From assembly GCA_030693295.1 (NCBI GenBank), contig JAUYAT010000026.1, positions 1 to 40,305 of the forward strand: a DNA stretch of 40,305 nucleotides. The letters are read 5' to 3'. Below, piece after piece: positions 25,401 through 33,628 of this stretch. The translations under genes and the position numbers were made by a program. This DNA is from a bacterium (GTDB lineage: Bacteria > Patescibacteriota > Patescibacteriia > Patescibacteriales > VMTK01). The notes under the pieces were generated by a model. That model was not told the origin of the DNA. It saw only the letters and a program-made list of their open reading frames with translations, and made no database searches. Every line of letters begins with the position of its first letter. The first letter of the stretch is position 1.

Positions 25401-28400
25401 AATAACATTATTGATAATGGCGGCGAATATAGTTGGACTTGCGGCGGGCAACTGACTATTTGGGATAAAGACGGTGTTGGCAACCATTGGGACGGTTATG
25501 ACAGCGATGACGAGGGCTGTAAAGATGTCGCGCCGATCAATGGCATCTGTGACAGCGCTTATGTAATAGACGCAAATTCCAAGGATAATTATCCCAAATA
25601 TATCGGCGGAATATCAACTTTTTACTGCAATTCCTGCGCCGACTGCAACAATAAAATAGCCAGTTCGTCAAACGGCTCTACAATTTATTTAGCTAACAAT
25701 ATCAGCGATTTCAACGCCGCCGGCAATTGCCTTAATTTTAGTGATAAAAAGCAGAATTTAATTTTTAACTGCCAAGGATATTCGCTTACCGGCAACGGCG
25801 CGACAGGCAACGGCGTTTATCTGAATAATACCGCTAGCGCCGGCATTGGCGCCAATACCATTAAAAATTGCGTTATTAAAAGTTTTAACAAGGGCGTATA
25901 TATAGCTGATTCTGATAATAATATAATCGCTTCAAGCACCATAAACGCGAATATAACCAAAGACATAGAAATTATTGATATCGCTTCAGCCGGCAATATT
26001 TTCTACGCCAATGAATTTTTAAACGAAAGCAAGATGGCGGACGGCGGGACTAACACGCATTGGAATAATTGGACCGGCGCCAATTCAGCTCCGGGCAACC
26101 ATTGGCAGGGTTATGATGAGCCGGTTGAAGCATGTAATGATACTACGCCGGTTGACGGATACTGCGATACGGCTTACACCATTACTTCTTCAAGCGCGGT
26201 TGACAATTATCCGAAATATGTCGGCGCGGTCAGCCAATATGAATGCAATAGCTGCTCCGACTGCAATACAAAAATAGCCGCGGCTGTTTCAGGCGATACT
26301 ATTAAACTAACCAAAAATATTGTCAACCATTCCGGCGACTGCGTTAAATTTCAAGGCAGAACTGGAATAACTTTTGATTGCCAAAATTACGCGATTGACG
26401 GCGATAATATCAGTAATGGAAGCAAAGGAGTTTATTTAAAAAATTCCAACAGTAACAACAAAATTAAAAATTGCCGAATATCAGGGTTCAATTACGGGGT
26501 TTATTTGGAAAATTCAGACTCTAATTATTTAGAAGTTTTAGATGCGAGCAATAATAAAGTTGGCGTTAACGGATACGGCGTTTATCTTACAAGCTCGGGC
26601 GGGGGGCAAGACTCACAATTAAATAATTTAACCAATATAACAGCGAATAATAATTATAGTTACGGCATTTATTTTCAAGGTGGCGACACTAAGTGGAATG
26701 ATTTAATAAATATTATTGCCAATTACAACGGCAATAGCGCGGACAGCAACAGCAGCGGAATTTATTTTGCCGGCGCCCAAGAAAATGATTTAACCAATAT
26801 AACGGCCGATTATAACATCGTTAATGGAATTAATTTAACAGGCGGCAACAATACAGCCACCAGCAGTGAAATCAAATGGAATAAAGTAAACATAAAAAAT
26901 ACCGGTTCCAACAATACTTTTTATAATAATAAATTAATTTCCAAAGAAAAAATAGACGATACCGGAACAGGCACATTATGGGATAATGGAATTAATTTAG
27001 GCAATTGGTGGGAGGCGTTTGACGGCGATAATGAAAATTGCTTTAATGACGGTTCTGATATTTGCACAAACGATTATGAAGCGGAAAGCGGCCGGTTTGA
27101 CGGATTTCCGCAATATAAAGGAGTTGATTTTAACAAACAAGACAAAACTTGCTCAAGCTGTTCTGATTGCAGCGAGAAAATAAAAAGCGCTTATTACGGC
27201 GAAAAAGTTTTATTAACTCAAGACATTAACACCGCCAATGCCGATTGCGTTGATTTTGGCCAGTACAAAGAGGGAGTAACCCTGGACTGCCAGACGCTTT
27301 ATTATATCAGCGGAACAAGCGGTTCAAGTTATAAGGGCGTTTATATTTACGGTTATGGAACGGAAAACAACAGCGTAAAAAATTGCGCGATTTTAGGGTT
27401 TGATTACGGAATTTATGTTTGGTATTCTGATGCCGTTAATTTAACAAATATGGAGATTTATAATAGCGGTGAAGGAATTTATATCTATTCTAACGCCGGT
27501 AATAATATTTTAGACGATATTAAAGCCAACTATAATCGTTATACCGGAGTACGTATTGAGGGTTCTAATAATACTTTTAAAGAAATTAGCGCCAATAACA
27601 ACGAGAGAGGGTTGTTATTAAGCGGCAAAGGTTCTAATACGTTAAGTTCGGCTAATGAGTTTAAAAACAACAGCCAGTCAGGCATACAGGTTTGGTGCTC
27701 CGCCGGCTCGAGCGCGTTTAATACAATTACCGACAGCGTTGTTAAGCAGAATAAAGAAAATATTAATATAGCCGTTGGCTGCACTTTAGCAAGCGGCGTT
27801 GCCAATATTTTTTACGACAATGAGTTTATTTCCAAAGAGAAAATAGACGACCGGGGCGAGACAACGGAATGGGACAACGGCGCCGTTGGCAACTGGTGGG
27901 AGGCGTTTGACTGGGAAGACGAGAGTTGTTACGATGACGCTTCGCAAGGCGGCACTAATTCGATTGCCGGCGATAGTTTGTGCGACAATCGTTATGAAGT
28001 GGAAACAGGAGTTTATGATAATTATCCAAAATACAAAGGCTTGCCGTATAATCAGACCTATACTTGCAACTCCTGCGCCGACTGCAGCAGCAAGATTCAA
28101 AGCGCCCGTTACGGCGAAACGGTTAATTTAGCGCAAGATATTTACACTGAAACTGACTGCGTTAATTTTGGCAATTACAAAGAAGGAGTAACTTTTGATT
28201 GCGATAAAGGCGCGGGAGAAAGATATTCCATTGCCGGCAAGGGCGGTTATACCGGAGTTTATATTAAAGGCGAAGGCGTTGAAAATCACACAGTTAAAAA
28301 TTGCCAGTTGCGCAATTTTGGCACGGGAATTAAGCTTGACGGTTCCGACGGCAATACTATTGAAAATGTCGCGGCCAATAATCCGGGCGCGTATAGTTCC

Positions 28401-30785
28401 GGAGTTTATTTAAATTATTCTGATAATAATAAGTTAAAAAATATTAACGCGGATTACAATTATAACGGAGGAATTTATTTTACTTATTCCAATAATAATA
28501 ATTTAGACAATATCAGCGCTCAATATGGTTATAATACATCTTCTTGCAGTAATTGGATGTGGGGTTATGGGCTTTATTTTCAGAGCAACTCCAGTAATAA
28601 TACAGTTACTAACAGCGTTATAAAATATCATTACAGAAATATATACATATACAATAACACTTCGCAAAATAATAAATTTTATAATAACCATTTTATTTCC
28701 AAGGAAAAAATGGAAGATAATGGAACCGGCACAAAATGGGACGACGGAATAAGCGCGGGCAATTGGTGGGAGGCGTGCGGAGACGCGGATAGCAATGGCA
28801 TTTGCGACGCCATTCCGTACTGGAAAGACAATTTTCCCAAACATGAAGGCGGAGAGGGAACTGTTACAACTTGTACCACCTGCGCTGATTGCAATGAAAA
28901 AATAATTCAGGCAAAATACGGCGAAACAGTGCGGCTGACCAAGGATATATTTTTGCATAGCGGAACCTGCATTAAATTTAATTATAAAGAAGGCGTTATT
29001 TTTGACGGCGGCGGCTGTTTAACAGGCGACTGCATTATTGGCGGCACAGCCGGCGGAGATGGAATTAATGTTTGCGGCGGCGGGATGGAAAATAATAAAA
29101 TAGAAAATTTTGATCTCATTACTAATTTTACAAATGGAATTTATATTAATCAATCCGCTGCAAATATTTTGGAAAATATCGCGGCAAATAACAACAATAA
29201 CGCAGGGATTTATTTAACAAGTTCTAATCTAAATAACTTGCTAAACATCAGCGCTAATAATAATTACGGCTATCCGGGGACAGGTATTTATTTTTCAAAT
29301 TCAAGCAGTAATTTTTTAATAGATATTAACGCTAATAATAATAAAGGAGGTGGTTATTACGGCGTGGGTTGCGGCATACTATTCCAAAACAGCAATACCA
29401 ATATTTTAACCAATATAATCACCAATAACAATATCAACAAAATTACCGGCGGCGGTGTTTGTTTCAGTGGTTCCAATTCTAATGTTTTAAATAATATTAC
29501 CGCTAATAATAATTCGCTTGAGAAGGATTCCTGGTATGGCATTGACAAAGGCGGCGGCGTTTATTTCAGCAGTTCCAATTCAAATATTTTAACTAATATT
29601 ATCGCGGAAAATAACACAATGGATAGCGCGGGCAGCGGCGGCGGTTTGAGTTTTAATTCTTCAAGCAATAATAAAATTTCTTTTGCCACATCAACCAGCA
29701 ATTACAAAGACGGAATTTATTTTTCCAATTCCGGCAGCAACACCATAGCTTCCAGCACAATCAGCGGAAACAACAACAAAGACATAAACATATCAAGCGG
29801 CTCCGGCAATATGTTTTTCGCCAATGAATTTAATTCAAAAAGCAATATGGCTGACAACGGCGCCAGCACCCGTTGGAATTATTGGACCGGTTCTGCCAAT
29901 GCCAAGCCGGGCAACCACTGGGACGCTTATGACACGGCAGGGGAATGCTGTTTTGACAGCGGGGCCAACCCTGATTCCTGCGGCGGAACTCCGGTTAGTT
30001 TTTGGCCGTATGACGGCTATTGCGACAATCGCTATGAAATAAAAACAGGTGTTTATGACAATTACCCAATAAGAAAATCCGTAAAGCCGGCTGATTTTTC
30101 CATTACCGCCGCGTACGCGGGTTCGCTTACAAGCAATTCAACTTGCGAAAATATAATATTTTGGGAAAATAATGGGGACGTTGACGAATATGGCATATAT
30201 CGCTCCACGGACGGAATTATTTACAACAAGATTGACACGGTTGATTACTCTAAAAATAATTATATTGATAGCGCCGTTGATTATTTGAATTATTACGGCT
30301 ATTATATAGAAGCAAGAAACGGCGTTTTTACGACCATTGCCGACTGCAATTACGGCGGCGGCTTGCGCCCCTACTGCGAGGAAGATAACGGTACGGAAAC
30401 AGCCGCGCTTTATCCGACTATCTGTTTGGCTGATTTAACTGTTTCAGGCGTTTGCAGCGCGGTTGACTTAAGTTGGGCCGATGTTACGCCGACCGGCAGT
30501 TATTACGGTTTAAGAAGCGATGACGGAGGCGCGGTTTATAATAACATTTACAGCGTGTCAGACGACAATAGTTCAGACCCATGGACATATCAGGACACGG
30601 ACGCTTCAACCAGCATAGATTTTTATTATAAAATACAAAACTGTATCGGCGCCTGCCCCAGCTCTATTGAATGCCAGCCGGATGCGGCCGGTCCGCGCGA
30701 TGATTGCTACGCGGAATCAAATATTGGAACCATCAATCCCTGCCAGACTTTTTTAATGCCGACATGGAAAGAGGTTAAACCATAA
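19464..30785 (+). CDS. Giant secreted modular beta-helix protein (NosD-like repeats, about 3,773 aa)
   Basis: I chose ATG 19464 over TTG 19452. A signal peptide (about 1-35, cleavage likely after AKA) opens the protein. Twelve modules of about 190-400 residues follow, each starting with a C-x2-C-x2-C motif (for example CNSCADCNNKI). First-cysteine codons are at 19581, 20670, 21249, 22206, 23064, 23871, 24735, 25626, 26244, 27150, 28065 and 28872. Each module then has FDCQ-type strands, Asn-rich parallel beta-helix rungs (NNTITNN, GIYFSNS), and an ending like GNWWEAYD..DEGC.D...DNYPKY, which recalls the GNYWSDY...D.YP end of NosD-type helices. Two fibronectin-III-like domains close it (from about 30070). 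There is no LPXTG motif and no obvious C-terminal membrane helix. It is probably a surface or secreted adhesin or carbohydrate-binding fibre; the target is unknown. Confidence 0.88.
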   Translation: MLHKNSKVGTAAQFGLIAVCVIFFVFLAFAGEAKAATYQCDSCGDCRNKINSAGNGDTVELNKDIWNTTDLETAGSDRACAIFNNKQNITFDCRDYVIDGTGYNYGVYFSDGSNGNTIKNCYITGFSNGIYVNYADSLTFNEVEINYNSSYGIYFYGVNTTSNSISNTLSNVTANNNNTGIFFQYSSSNTLSNVAANNNNGNGIDFSGAATGNNLNNVAANNNSGRGIYLSSFASGFLTSCTAAGNQYEGVYLWSSNSNTLSGLTITNNKYTSGISNDYGISFNNSGNNTIINSVIKWNNDGDGDDRDIYISSGSDNVFYNNNLISKSKIKDAGVNTHWNKWDSIGGDQKPGNSWEVFDYDSEGCFDIAPADGYCDSKYLDIPDKLYDDNYPKHINSISAFYCNGCTDCNNKIASSSAGSTVYLSVNINNTAGNCINLKDKQNLTFDCQGYTIDSNGAGGNGVYLDNGGANGLNTVKNCVITDFSIGVYALNSNQNTIIGDTVKANTVDVKLTAALNNVFYNNKFLNQGKITDEEANATAWDNGAVGNHWEGYDSPSEGCVDAAPPAGVCDAGYTISSSGAKDNFAKYVAYDPYSCATCEDCSAKIAVASSGDTIKLTESIVNYSVGTCVKFSNKQGITFDCQGYGIDGTGAANSYGVYILGAGGNDNNTVKNCYVTAFTNGVYANNSNGNNFDNIAANYNTNYGFYFSQSSSNIFKNNITANNNTAGYGLYFVNSNSNILTDPAIAITANNNNRGIFFSNSGSNELINLTANNNTGYGVYFSNSHSNTLSNIAVNNNTTAGIHFSISGNNTIKDSTGIKFNPVNINIASDNGVNGNKFYNNDFVSKNKITDGSALTQWDDGAGQGNWWQSYDSGDEGCVDGGGLICNTAYTVGSLGTKDDFPKWKKLNDDEYHCADCASCTGAIANAMYGDKIILDNHIFGAAGDCVNFESYKEGLTFKSGCSTGDCIIQGPGNYYGIRLDGYNESNTIKNIIISNFNSGIGLFDKGNKFNVFSDIMSSYNQYGIQAYKWQVNTSESNIFTYIVANNNSARGIYLNYGLNNVLTYSNLFNNGVYGLELYGGTGSNTVASSTLKLNATDVNIYSSINNVFYNNQFTSNTKISDSATNATVWDNGIKGNWWEAYDADEDGCFDSGANPDPNFITPSNPVAGDSLCDNRYEVKTGIYDRYPQYKGGVGAVYTCSTCAECNSKIIQAKYGDKVQLTQDIFGVVSTCIELNYKQGITFDCQNHLISGQNSGYGIQIKGNLQNDYNTIKNCVVSKFQYGVYIYQSSANTMDNITTDSNSYYGVYSKNSNFNTLTNITAKNHTSYSGIYFDGSDNNQLSQITVNNNTIGIYFLNGSDNNTVTASVGIKSNKTNVAIDTWSYSNIFYNNQFISKTKISDDNTGVGNNITHWNKWDSAPGDQKPGNQWEDYDTVSEGCSDDGFGYCVAKPYWKDKFPKYYGVTTDRSCNTCETCNTEIANALYGEKVTLTEDIAGVNGTCATLNYKEGITFDCGNFKIVGVNGNDYYQRGIYVNGFGAEYNTIKNCNISQFVYGVYLNQSSNNNIKNTVVNYNDCAVNYCDGAGVYLYNNSNSNNLDGITASYNESGIYFYSSNSNNLTNINLSNNSINGLYFSNSDSNIASSSNIKLNTIDVNIDYSSSDNNKFYNNELVSKDKIVDNGTGTKWDNGATDGGNHWELFDTADECYYDGAVQICCTGAGAYCGNVYKIDNDNGASDGGVSVDNYPKTGAVAQIYTCETCADCSAKIASSTAGDTVKLTKDIIGYGGTCIDFGGKSAVTFNCQDYIINGNNSASSYGVYITSDYNTVKNCNISNFYYGVYFYNVKFSILKYSAISSCQMGVSLYNSYNNSVSEVGVSNNTQYGIQFGFSKYNVLTNVIANNNRYGVSATYRAGDNTLINITALNNSDYGIAVNGEYSYGDMKNTVIASSVIKWNGIKDITIDQYACNTILYDNKFISKNNIIDNGGEYSWTCGGQLTIWDKDGVGNHWDGYDSDDEGCKDVAPINGICDSAYVIDANSKDNYPKYIGGISTFYCNSCADCNNKIASSSNGSTIYLANNISDFNAAGNCLNFSDKKQNLIFNCQGYSLTGNGATGNGVYLNNTASAGIGANTIKNCVIKSFNKGVYIADSDNNIIASSTINANITKDIEIIDIASAGNIFYANEFLNESKMADGGTNTHWNNWTGANSAPGNHWQGYDEPVEACNDTTPVDGYCDTAYTITSSSAVDNYPKYVGAVSQYECNSCSDCNTKIAAAVSGDTIKLTKNIVNHSGDCVKFQGRTGITFDCQNYAIDGDNISNGSKGVYLKNSNSNNKIKNCRISGFNYGVYLENSDSNYLEVLDASNNKVGVNGYGVYLTSSGGGQDSQLNNLTNITANNNYSYGIYFQGGDTKWNDLINIIANYNGNSADSNSSGIYFAGAQENDLTNITADYNIVNGINLTGGNNTATSSEIKWNKVNIKNTGSNNTFYNNKLISKEKIDDTGTGTLWDNGINLGNWWEAFDGDNENCFNDGSDICTNDYEAESGRFDGFPQYKGVDFNKQDKTCSSCSDCSEKIKSAYYGEKVLLTQDINTANADCVDFGQYKEGVTLDCQTLYYISGTSGSSYKGVYIYGYGTENNSVKNCAILGFDYGIYVWYSDAVNLTNMEIYNSGEGIYIYSNAGNNILDDIKANYNRYTGVRIEGSNNTFKEISANNNERGLLLSGKGSNTLSSANEFKNNSQSGIQVWCSAGSSAFNTITDSVVKQNKENINIAVGCTLASGVANIFYDNEFISKEKIDDRGETTEWDNGAVGNWWEAFDWEDESCYDDASQGGTNSIAGDSLCDNRYEVETGVYDNYPKYKGLPYNQTYTCNSCADCSSKIQSARYGETVNLAQDIYTETDCVNFGNYKEGVTFDCDKGAGERYSIAGKGGYTGVYIKGEGVENHTVKNCQLRNFGTGIKLDGSDGNTIENVAANNPGAYSSGVYLNYSDNNKLKNINADYNYNGGIYFTYSNNNNLDNISAQYGYNTSSCSNWMWGYGLYFQSNSSNNTVTNSVIKYHYRNIYIYNNTSQNNKFYNNHFISKEKMEDNGTGTKWDDGISAGNWWEACGDADSNGICDAIPYWKDNFPKHEGGEGTVTTCTTCADCNEKIIQAKYGETVRLTKDIFLHSGTCIKFNYKEGVIFDGGGCLTGDCIIGGTAGGDGINVCGGGMENNKIENFDLITNFTNGIYINQSAANILENIAANNNNNAGIYLTSSNLNNLLNISANNNYGYPGTGIYFSNSSSNFLIDINANNNKGGGYYGVGCGILFQNSNTNILTNIITNNNINKITGGGVCFSGSNSNVLNNITANNNSLEKDSWYGIDKGGGVYFSSSNSNILTNIIAENNTMDSAGSGGGLSFNSSSNNKISFATSTSNYKDGIYFSNSGSNTIASSTISGNNNKDINISSGSGNMFFANEFNSKSNMADNGASTRWNYWTGSANAKPGNHWDAYDTAGECCFDSGANPDSCGGTPVSFWPYDGYCDNRYEIKTGVYDNYPIRKSVKPADFSITAAYAGSLTSNSTCENIIFWENNGDVDEYGIYRSTDGIIYNKIDTVDYSKNNYIDSAVDYLNYYGYYIEARNGVFTTIADCNYGGGLRPYCEEDNGTETAALYPTICLADLTVSGVCSAVDLSWADVTPTGSYYGLRSDDGGAVYNNIYSVSDDNSSDPWTYQDTDASTSIDFYYKIQNCIGACPSSIECQPDAAGPRDDCYAESNIGTINPCQTFLMPTWKEVKP

Positions 30786-30787
30786 AT

Positions 30788-31885
30788 ATGGAAAATTTAT
30801 TAAAGCAAATTGAAGAATTGCGCGAGCGCCTCCAGAAGATATGGGGGCTTTTGGATATTGATGGGCAAATAACGGAAATTGGAAATTGGAAATTGGAAAT
30901 TGGAAAGCCGGGCTTTTGGAACAATAAGGAACGGGCGGTTGAAGTTGGCAAAAAATTGGAAGACGCGGAAAAAGAAGTTAGTACATGGCAGGAATTAAAA
31001 AAAGAAATAAGAGAATTGGAGGAATTAGTCGCGGTAGCCGCGGAAGAAGGCGATATGTCCATCGCGGAAGACGCGCGCGAGAAATATCAGGAACTGAAAG
31101 AAAAATTTGAAAAATACGAGTTTCTTGTTTTATTTTCCGGCAAGTACGACAAAAATAACGCCATTTTATCAATCCATGCCGGCACTGGCGGGGTTGACGC
31201 GCAGGACTGGTCCGAGATGCTTGTGCGGATGTTTTTAAGGTTTTGCGAAAAAAAAGGATGGAAAGCGGAAATTTTGGACAAAACGGCCGGCGGCGAAGCC
31301 GGCATAAAAAGCGCGGCAATAAAAATATCCGGCCGCTGGGCCTACGGTTATTTAAAAAGCGAATCAGGCGTGCATCGGCTGGTGCGCATTTCGCCTTTTG
31401 ACGCTGAAGCCATGCGCCATACTTCGTTCGCTTTGGTTGAAGTCATTCCGGAACTGCCCGAAGCCGAGGAAATTAAAATTAAAGACGAGGATTTGCGGAT
31501 TGATGTTTTCCGTTCGTCAGGCCCCGGCGGCCAGAGCGTGAACACCACCGATTCGGCCGTGCGCGTCGTCCATATTCCGACTAATATTGTTGTCGCTTGC
31601 CAAACCGAACGCTCCCAGCATCAAAACAAAGAAACAGCTTTAAAAATATTAAAATCCAAATTATTTAAATTGGAAGAAGAAGAGAAAGAAAAAAAAGAAA
31701 GAGAATTAAGAGGCGAAGCGCAAAAAGCCGAGTGGGGCAAGCAGATCAGATCTTATGTGCTTCAGCCCTATAAGATGGTTAAGGACCACAGGACGAATTG
31801 TGAGACCGCGGATGTTGACGGAGTGTTAGATGGGGATTTGGAGCCGTTTATGGAAGCGTATTTACGGTGGGCGCGGATTTTGTAG
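30788..31885 (+). CDS. prfB: Peptide chain release factor 2
   Basis: A 365-residue factor that releases the peptide at UAA/UGA. The stop-recognition tripeptide SPF is at 202-204 (RF1 would have PxT) and the catalytic GGQ at 247-249. AGTGGVDAQDW near 131-141 is also typical. The frame is continuous: there is no CTTTGA programmed frameshift site, so the classic autoregulation is absent. Residues about 29-40 (EIGNWKLEIGK) are encoded by a heptamer array, yet the distance between flanking conserved residues looks normal. It starts 2 bp after the giant gene, so it may be translated by coupling to it. Downstream palindromes overlap its stop. Confidence 0.96.
   Translation: MENLLKQIEELRERLQKIWGLLDIDGQITEIGNWKLEIGKPGFWNNKERAVEVGKKLEDAEKEVSTWQELKKEIRELEELVAVAAEEGDMSIAEDAREKYQELKEKFEKYEFLVLFSGKYDKNNAILSIHAGTGGVDAQDWSEMLVRMFLRFCEKKGWKAEILDKTAGGEAGIKSAAIKISGRWAYGYLKSESGVHRLVRISPFDAEAMRHTSFALVEVIPELPEAEEIKIKDEDLRIDVFRSSGPGGQSVNTTDSAVRVVHIPTNIVVACQTERSQHQNKETALKILKSKLFKLEEEEKEKKERELRGEAQKAEWGKQIRSYVLQPYKMVKDHRTNCETADVDGVLDGDLEPFMEAYLRWARIL
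30874..30907. repeat. Heptamer array inside prfB
   Basis: Four GGAAATT units plus GGAAAG, in frame, coding for parts of EIGNWKLEIGK. Confidence 0.9.
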
Positions 31886-31940
31886 GGGCATTGCGCGCAA
31901 TGCCCCAATGATCAGGGGCGTAGCACGCTACGCCCCTACA
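31881..31940. repeat. Composite palindromic element between prfB and comEC
   Basis: A perfect 22-bp palindrome (31885-31906, GGGGCATTGC/GCAATGCCCC) and a second one (31914-31937, AGGGGCGTAG/CTACGCCCCT). Both lie within outer inverted repeats TGTAGGGGC (31881-31889) and GCCCCTACA (31932-31940). It overlaps the prfB stop codon. No T run follows, so it is more like a REP element than a terminator. Confidence 0.8.
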
Positions 31941-31949
31941 ATATGATTA

Positions 31950-33548
31950 ATGAATTTATCCAAATCCAAAATATTCTTAATCTGTTGTCTTGCGTTTATT
32001 GCCGGCGTTGCCATCGCTTCGTTTTTGCCGATTAAAATTATACAAAATGATTTATGGTGGTTCGCGGGAATGGTTGGATGCGCGGTATTATTGATTTTAT
32101 TTCGGCTGAATGCAAAAATTAGATTAACAGCTTTGATCGGGCTGTTTTTATTTTTAGCAATATGGCGCTATTCAATCAGCTTGCCGATTGATACGCCGGA
32201 TAAAATTTGGCATTATAACGGGCGAATGATTATAGTGTCGGGCGCGGTGTCAGACGAACCGGATATTAGGCAGAATAATGTTAAGTTAGAAGTAAAAAGT
32301 AATAAGTTAAAAATATTTCAAGAGCCGCAATCTTCAATAGCGGGCTGGAACTATGTTTCCGGTAAAATTTTGGTTACTGCAAATTTATACCCAGCTTACA
32401 ATTACGGCGATGAATTGGAAATTGTCTGCGAACTGCAGGCGCCGGAAAGGTTTAACAATTTTTCTTATGACAGGTATTTGGCCAGATATGACATTTATTC
32501 AGTTTGCTATTACCCGGAAATAAAATTAGCGGCCAAAGCCGTTGCGCGCGATACATTCGCGGGCTGGTTTTATGGGAACATTTTTAGCTTAAAAAGCAAA
32601 TTGCGCGAAATTATCAATTACGGCTTGAGCGAACCGGAAGCAAGTTTGGCAGGCGCGATTGTTTTAGGCGATAAACGATCTATTCCGGACGATTTGCGCC
32701 AGAGGTTTTCTCAATCCGGCCTAAGCCATATTATGGCAATCTCGGGCCTGCATATAAGCATTTTGGCGATGTTGGTTATGAGCTTGCTATTGGGGCTTGG
32801 CCTGTCGCGCAAAAAAGCTTTCTGGCTGGCTGTTTTATTTTTATTAGTTTATATTGTTTTAATCGGCTTGCCGGCTTCCGCTCTGCGCGCCGGCTTGATG
32901 GGTTTTTTAGCGCTCTACGCGATGAATATCGGGCGGCTGAATAAATTAACCAATTCATTGGTATTCGCCGCCGCGGTTTTACTGCTGTTTAATCCAAAAT
33001 TATTGCGCGACGACATCAGCTTTCAACTTTCCTTTTTAGCCGTGTTAGGCATCGCGCATATTTATCCGATTTTAGACGGCTGGTTTGAGAAATTTTCAAA
33101 AACTTTTTCAAAATTTTCAAAGTCTTCGCAAAGCATGGCTCGGATTATATACAGCGCGTTTGGCATAACTTTGGCGGCGCAGGTTTTCACTTTGCCGATT
33201 ATCGCCTATAATTTTTTTATAATTTCTATTGTCGCGCCTCTTAGTAATTTGTTGGTTTTGTGGACTTTGCCTTTATTAATTTCATTGGTTTTAACCGCTT
33301 TGATTCTAAGTTTAATGCTGCCCCAGCTTGCTGTTTTATTTTTTCTACCGGCCGGGCTTTTATTGAAATATATTATATTTATTGTTGAGCGGTCAACTGA
33401 ATTGCCCTATGCTTATATTCAAGTTGATTATTTATGGCCGGGCTGGCTGATTATTTATTACGGGGCCGCCGGCTGGCTTTTATTCCGTCTTAAAAGAAAA
33501 ACGGAACATAAAAATCTTGAAGTCGCGCAAAGCGCCGCGGCAAAATAA
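31950..33548 (+). CDS. comEC: ComEC/Rec2-family DNA-uptake channel
   Basis: A 532-residue polytopic membrane protein that carries incoming single-stranded DNA across the cytoplasmic membrane. Hydrophobic helices lie at about 6-75. An OB-like soluble domain (about 88-195) holds VSGAVSDEPD and GDELEIVC. The Competence domain runs from about 235 to 505, with the signature LGDKRSIP (239-246) and SGLSHIMAISGLHI (256-269). The C-terminal metallo-beta-lactamase-like nuclease domain of full ComEC (such as the 776-residue Bacillus protein) is absent, so it ends at the channel. Together with the pilus genes and pilT it suggests natural competence. It ends at a bidirectional terminator against the LysM gene. 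Confidence 0.9.
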   Translation: MNLSKSKIFLICCLAFIAGVAIASFLPIKIIQNDLWWFAGMVGCAVLLILFRLNAKIRLTALIGLFLFLAIWRYSISLPIDTPDKIWHYNGRMIIVSGAVSDEPDIRQNNVKLEVKSNKLKIFQEPQSSIAGWNYVSGKILVTANLYPAYNYGDELEIVCELQAPERFNNFSYDRYLARYDIYSVCYYPEIKLAAKAVARDTFAGWFYGNIFSLKSKLREIINYGLSEPEASLAGAIVLGDKRSIPDDLRQRFSQSGLSHIMAISGLHISILAMLVMSLLLGLGLSRKKAFWLAVLFLLVYIVLIGLPASALRAGLMGFLALYAMNIGRLNKLTNSLVFAAAVLLLFNPKLLRDDISFQLSFLAVLGIAHIYPILDGWFEKFSKTFSKFSKSSQSMARIIYSAFGITLAAQVFTLPIIAYNFFIISIVAPLSNLLVLWTLPLLISLVLTALILSLMLPQLAVLFFLPAGLLLKYIIFIVERSTELPYAYIQVDYLWPGWLIIYYGAAGWLLFRLKRKTEHKNLEVAQSAAAK

Positions 33549-33597
33549 AAAGAGGGAAAACCTTATATTTGGCTCCCTCTTCGCGCTTTTTATTTTT
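33541..33597. terminator. Bidirectional terminator between comEC and the LysM gene
   Basis: AAGAGGGA (33550-33557) and TCCCTCTT (33574-33581) form a stem, with inner CC/GG pairs. The T-rich tract comes right after the stem on the minus strand and about 6 bases after it on the plus strand, suiting convergent genes. Confidence 0.7.
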
Positions 33598-33598
33598 A

Positions 33599-33628
33599 GT
33601 GGAGTTAAAATATATATTTTAACTCCAC
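33599..33628. repeat. Perfect 30-bp palindrome over the end of the LysM gene
   Basis: GTGGAGTTAAAATAT is followed by its exact reverse complement. On the minus strand it encodes VELKYIF and the stop TAA. No T tract follows directly. Confidence 0.85.

Noticed and set aside
19464-30785. Many short direct repeats that could look like a CRISPR array
   Set aside because: They are codon-phased Asn-rich beta-helix rungs in one long ORF, with no constant repeat/unique spacer pattern.
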